NCBI GenBank assembly: GCA_030616425.1
Contig: JAUWXJ010000035.1
Coordinates: 1 to 15,068 of the forward strand
Source of the DNA: Desulfobacterales bacterium
Lineage (GTDB): Bacteria > Desulfobacterota > Desulfobacteria > Desulfobacterales > C00003060
DNA: 15,068 bases
Direction: 5' to 3'
In this document: positions 14,335 through 15,068 of the stretch, one piece after another
Position numbering within the stretch: position 1 is the first letter of the stretch
Layout of the letters: each line of letters opens with the position of its first letter
Program-made: the position numbers and the translations under genes
The notes under the pieces: generated by a model
Told to the model about the DNA's origin: nothing
Database searches by the model: none
What the model saw: only the letters and a program-made list of their open reading frames with translations

Positions 14335-14367
14335 TATGAATTCATTTGGCCCCCGCAATATGAATTC
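14332..14367. repeat. 12-bp direct repeat overlapping the tRNA-Gln promoter
   Basis: CAATATGAATTC occurs at 14332-14343 and 14356-14367, exactly 24 bp apart. The first copy overlaps the candidate -35 box of the tRNA promoter, so it could be a pair of protein-binding sites or a small duplication. Confidence 0.6.
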
Positions 14368-14421
14368 CACCTCGGTTTTTAGCGCCACAACAGCCCTAAC
14401 ACACGCACATAAAAAGAAATC

Positions 14422-14450
14422 TTGACAAATCGGTTGGAAGCCAGTAGTTA
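14422..14450 (+). promoter_or_regulatory. Candidate promoter of the HNH gene
   Basis: A perfect TTGACA (14422-14427) is followed after 17 nt by TAGTTA (14445-14450), a poor -10. Position and strand fit the HNH gene starting at 14514. Confidence 0.35.
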
Positions 14451-14513
14451 AAAAAGGTTAAGTCTCATTGACAACCTCCAGCCAGCAGAGAGGCGCACAA
14501 GCGTAAGGTCATT

Positions 14514-15041
14514 ATGGAGCAGGTGCTACTATTAAATGCTACCTTTGAGCCCTTGAAGGTAATTGACTGGAAAAGGGCGATAAGACTTCTCTTCCTGGAA
14601 AAGGTGGAGGTGCTGGAGGAGTATGACAAGGAGATCCACTCGGTCACCTTTGCCATTAAACTCCCGGCAGTCCTTCGCCTCCTCAGGTACATAAGGTTCA
14701 GGAGAAAAGATATCAAGTTCTCTCGCGCGAACATCTATGCGCGAGACAATTTCCAATGCCAGTATTGCGGGCACAAGTTTGAATCTCAAGATCTAACCTT
14801 CGATCACGTAACCCCCAAGAGATATGGGGGAAAGACAGAGTGGACCAATATTGTCACATGCTGCTATAGGTGTAACCGGACAAAGGGAGGCCGGCCTCTG
14901 AAGGAGGCAGGTTTAAAGCTTCCAAAGAAACCCATGAAGCCCGACTGGGTACCCTTCCTTATGATTACCATTAGCTCCAGGAGTGTTCCCGGCTCCTGGC
15001 GAGATTATCTATACTGGAATCTGGAGTTGAAAGATTCCTAG
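14514..15041 (+). CDS. HNH endonuclease family protein
   Basis: A 175-residue HNH-fold protein, of the short McrA-like type common on bacterial chromosomes. The N-terminal part, MEQVLLLNATFEPLKVIDWKRA (1-22), is conserved in this group and of unknown role. The HNH core has zinc pairs C82-C85 and C117-C120, the metal-binding D97-H98 in FDHVTP, and N112 and N121 (WTNIVTCCYRCNRTKGG). All key residues are present, so nuclease activity is plausible; the biological target is unknown. The ATG at 14514 has AAGG 6-7 nt upstream and a possible promoter 60-90 bp before. No methylase, phage or toxin partner lies beside it, so I do not read it as a restriction system. It ends 27 bp before the window edge. 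Confidence 0.88.
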   Translation: MEQVLLLNATFEPLKVIDWKRAIRLLFLEKVEVLEEYDKEIHSVTFAIKLPAVLRLLRYIRFRRKDIKFSRANIYARDNFQCQYCGHKFESQDLTFDHVTPKRYGGKTEWTNIVTCCYRCNRTKGGRPLKEAGLKLPKKPMKPDWVPFLMITISSRSVPGSWRDYLYWNLELKDS

Positions 15042-15068
15042 GGTGACCGTTTCCCCCATCCTCCACCC

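Noticed and set aside
14514..15041. Restriction or other defence system around the HNH gene
   Set aside because: No methyltransferase, specificity subunit or toxin-antitoxin partner is visible; the flanks are a tRNA gene and the window edge.

Overview
The window looks like a chromosome segment of a deltaproteobacterium in the broad sense (Desulfobacterota). The main reason is the long minus-strand run rpmF - (acyl-CoA dehydrogenase) - fabG - acpP - rpiB - glyA - dCMP deaminase - nrdR - ribD - ribE - ribBA. Desulfovibrio-type genomes carry this order with plsX, fabH and fabF included. The intergenic regions also carry degenerate 7-9 bp tandem repeats and palindromic elements of a kind often seen in such genomes. 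Genus cannot be fixed from the sequence alone. Most genes are housekeeping genes, and no phage, plasmid or defence island is visible.

Layout. Positions 1-9090 (minus strand, read right to left) hold rpmF, an acyl-CoA dehydrogenase, fabG, acpP, rpiB, glyA, a dCMP deaminase, nrdR, ribD, ribE and a ribBA cut by the left edge. A near-consensus sigma70 promoter lies about 160 bp upstream of rpmF. Positions 9567-15041 (mostly plus strand) hold a MEMO-family gene, gltX, glnS and an HNH nuclease gene. A tRNA-Gln(CUG) gene lies on the minus strand just behind glnS.

How the genes fit together. RibBA, RibD and RibE cover most of the route from GTP to riboflavin; ribH is expected just past the left edge. 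NrdR, the dCMP deaminase and GlyA concern deoxynucleotide and one-carbon supply. FabG and ACP are fatty-acid synthesis parts, but the genes usually beside them are absent: plsX and fabH from between rpmF and fabG, and fabF from between acpP and rpiB. An acyl-CoA dehydrogenase occupies the first gap. GltX, GlnS and tRNA-Gln form a glutamate/glutamine charging neighbourhood and point to direct Gln-tRNA synthesis.

The least ordinary content is between the genes. A 179-bp nested palindrome at 10430-10608 has 14-bp terminal inverted repeats and a 5-bp target duplication (AATAG), so it is a convincing MITE-like insertion just upstream of gltX. A second nested palindrome, at 6959-7121 between the dehydrogenase gene and fabG, contains a lone 27-nt segment that closely resembles a type I-E CRISPR repeat. 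Short tandem repeats of 7-9 bp period sit next to several of these sites. I found no convincing new multi-gene system; the two palindromic elements and the remodelled fatty-acid locus are the best leads.
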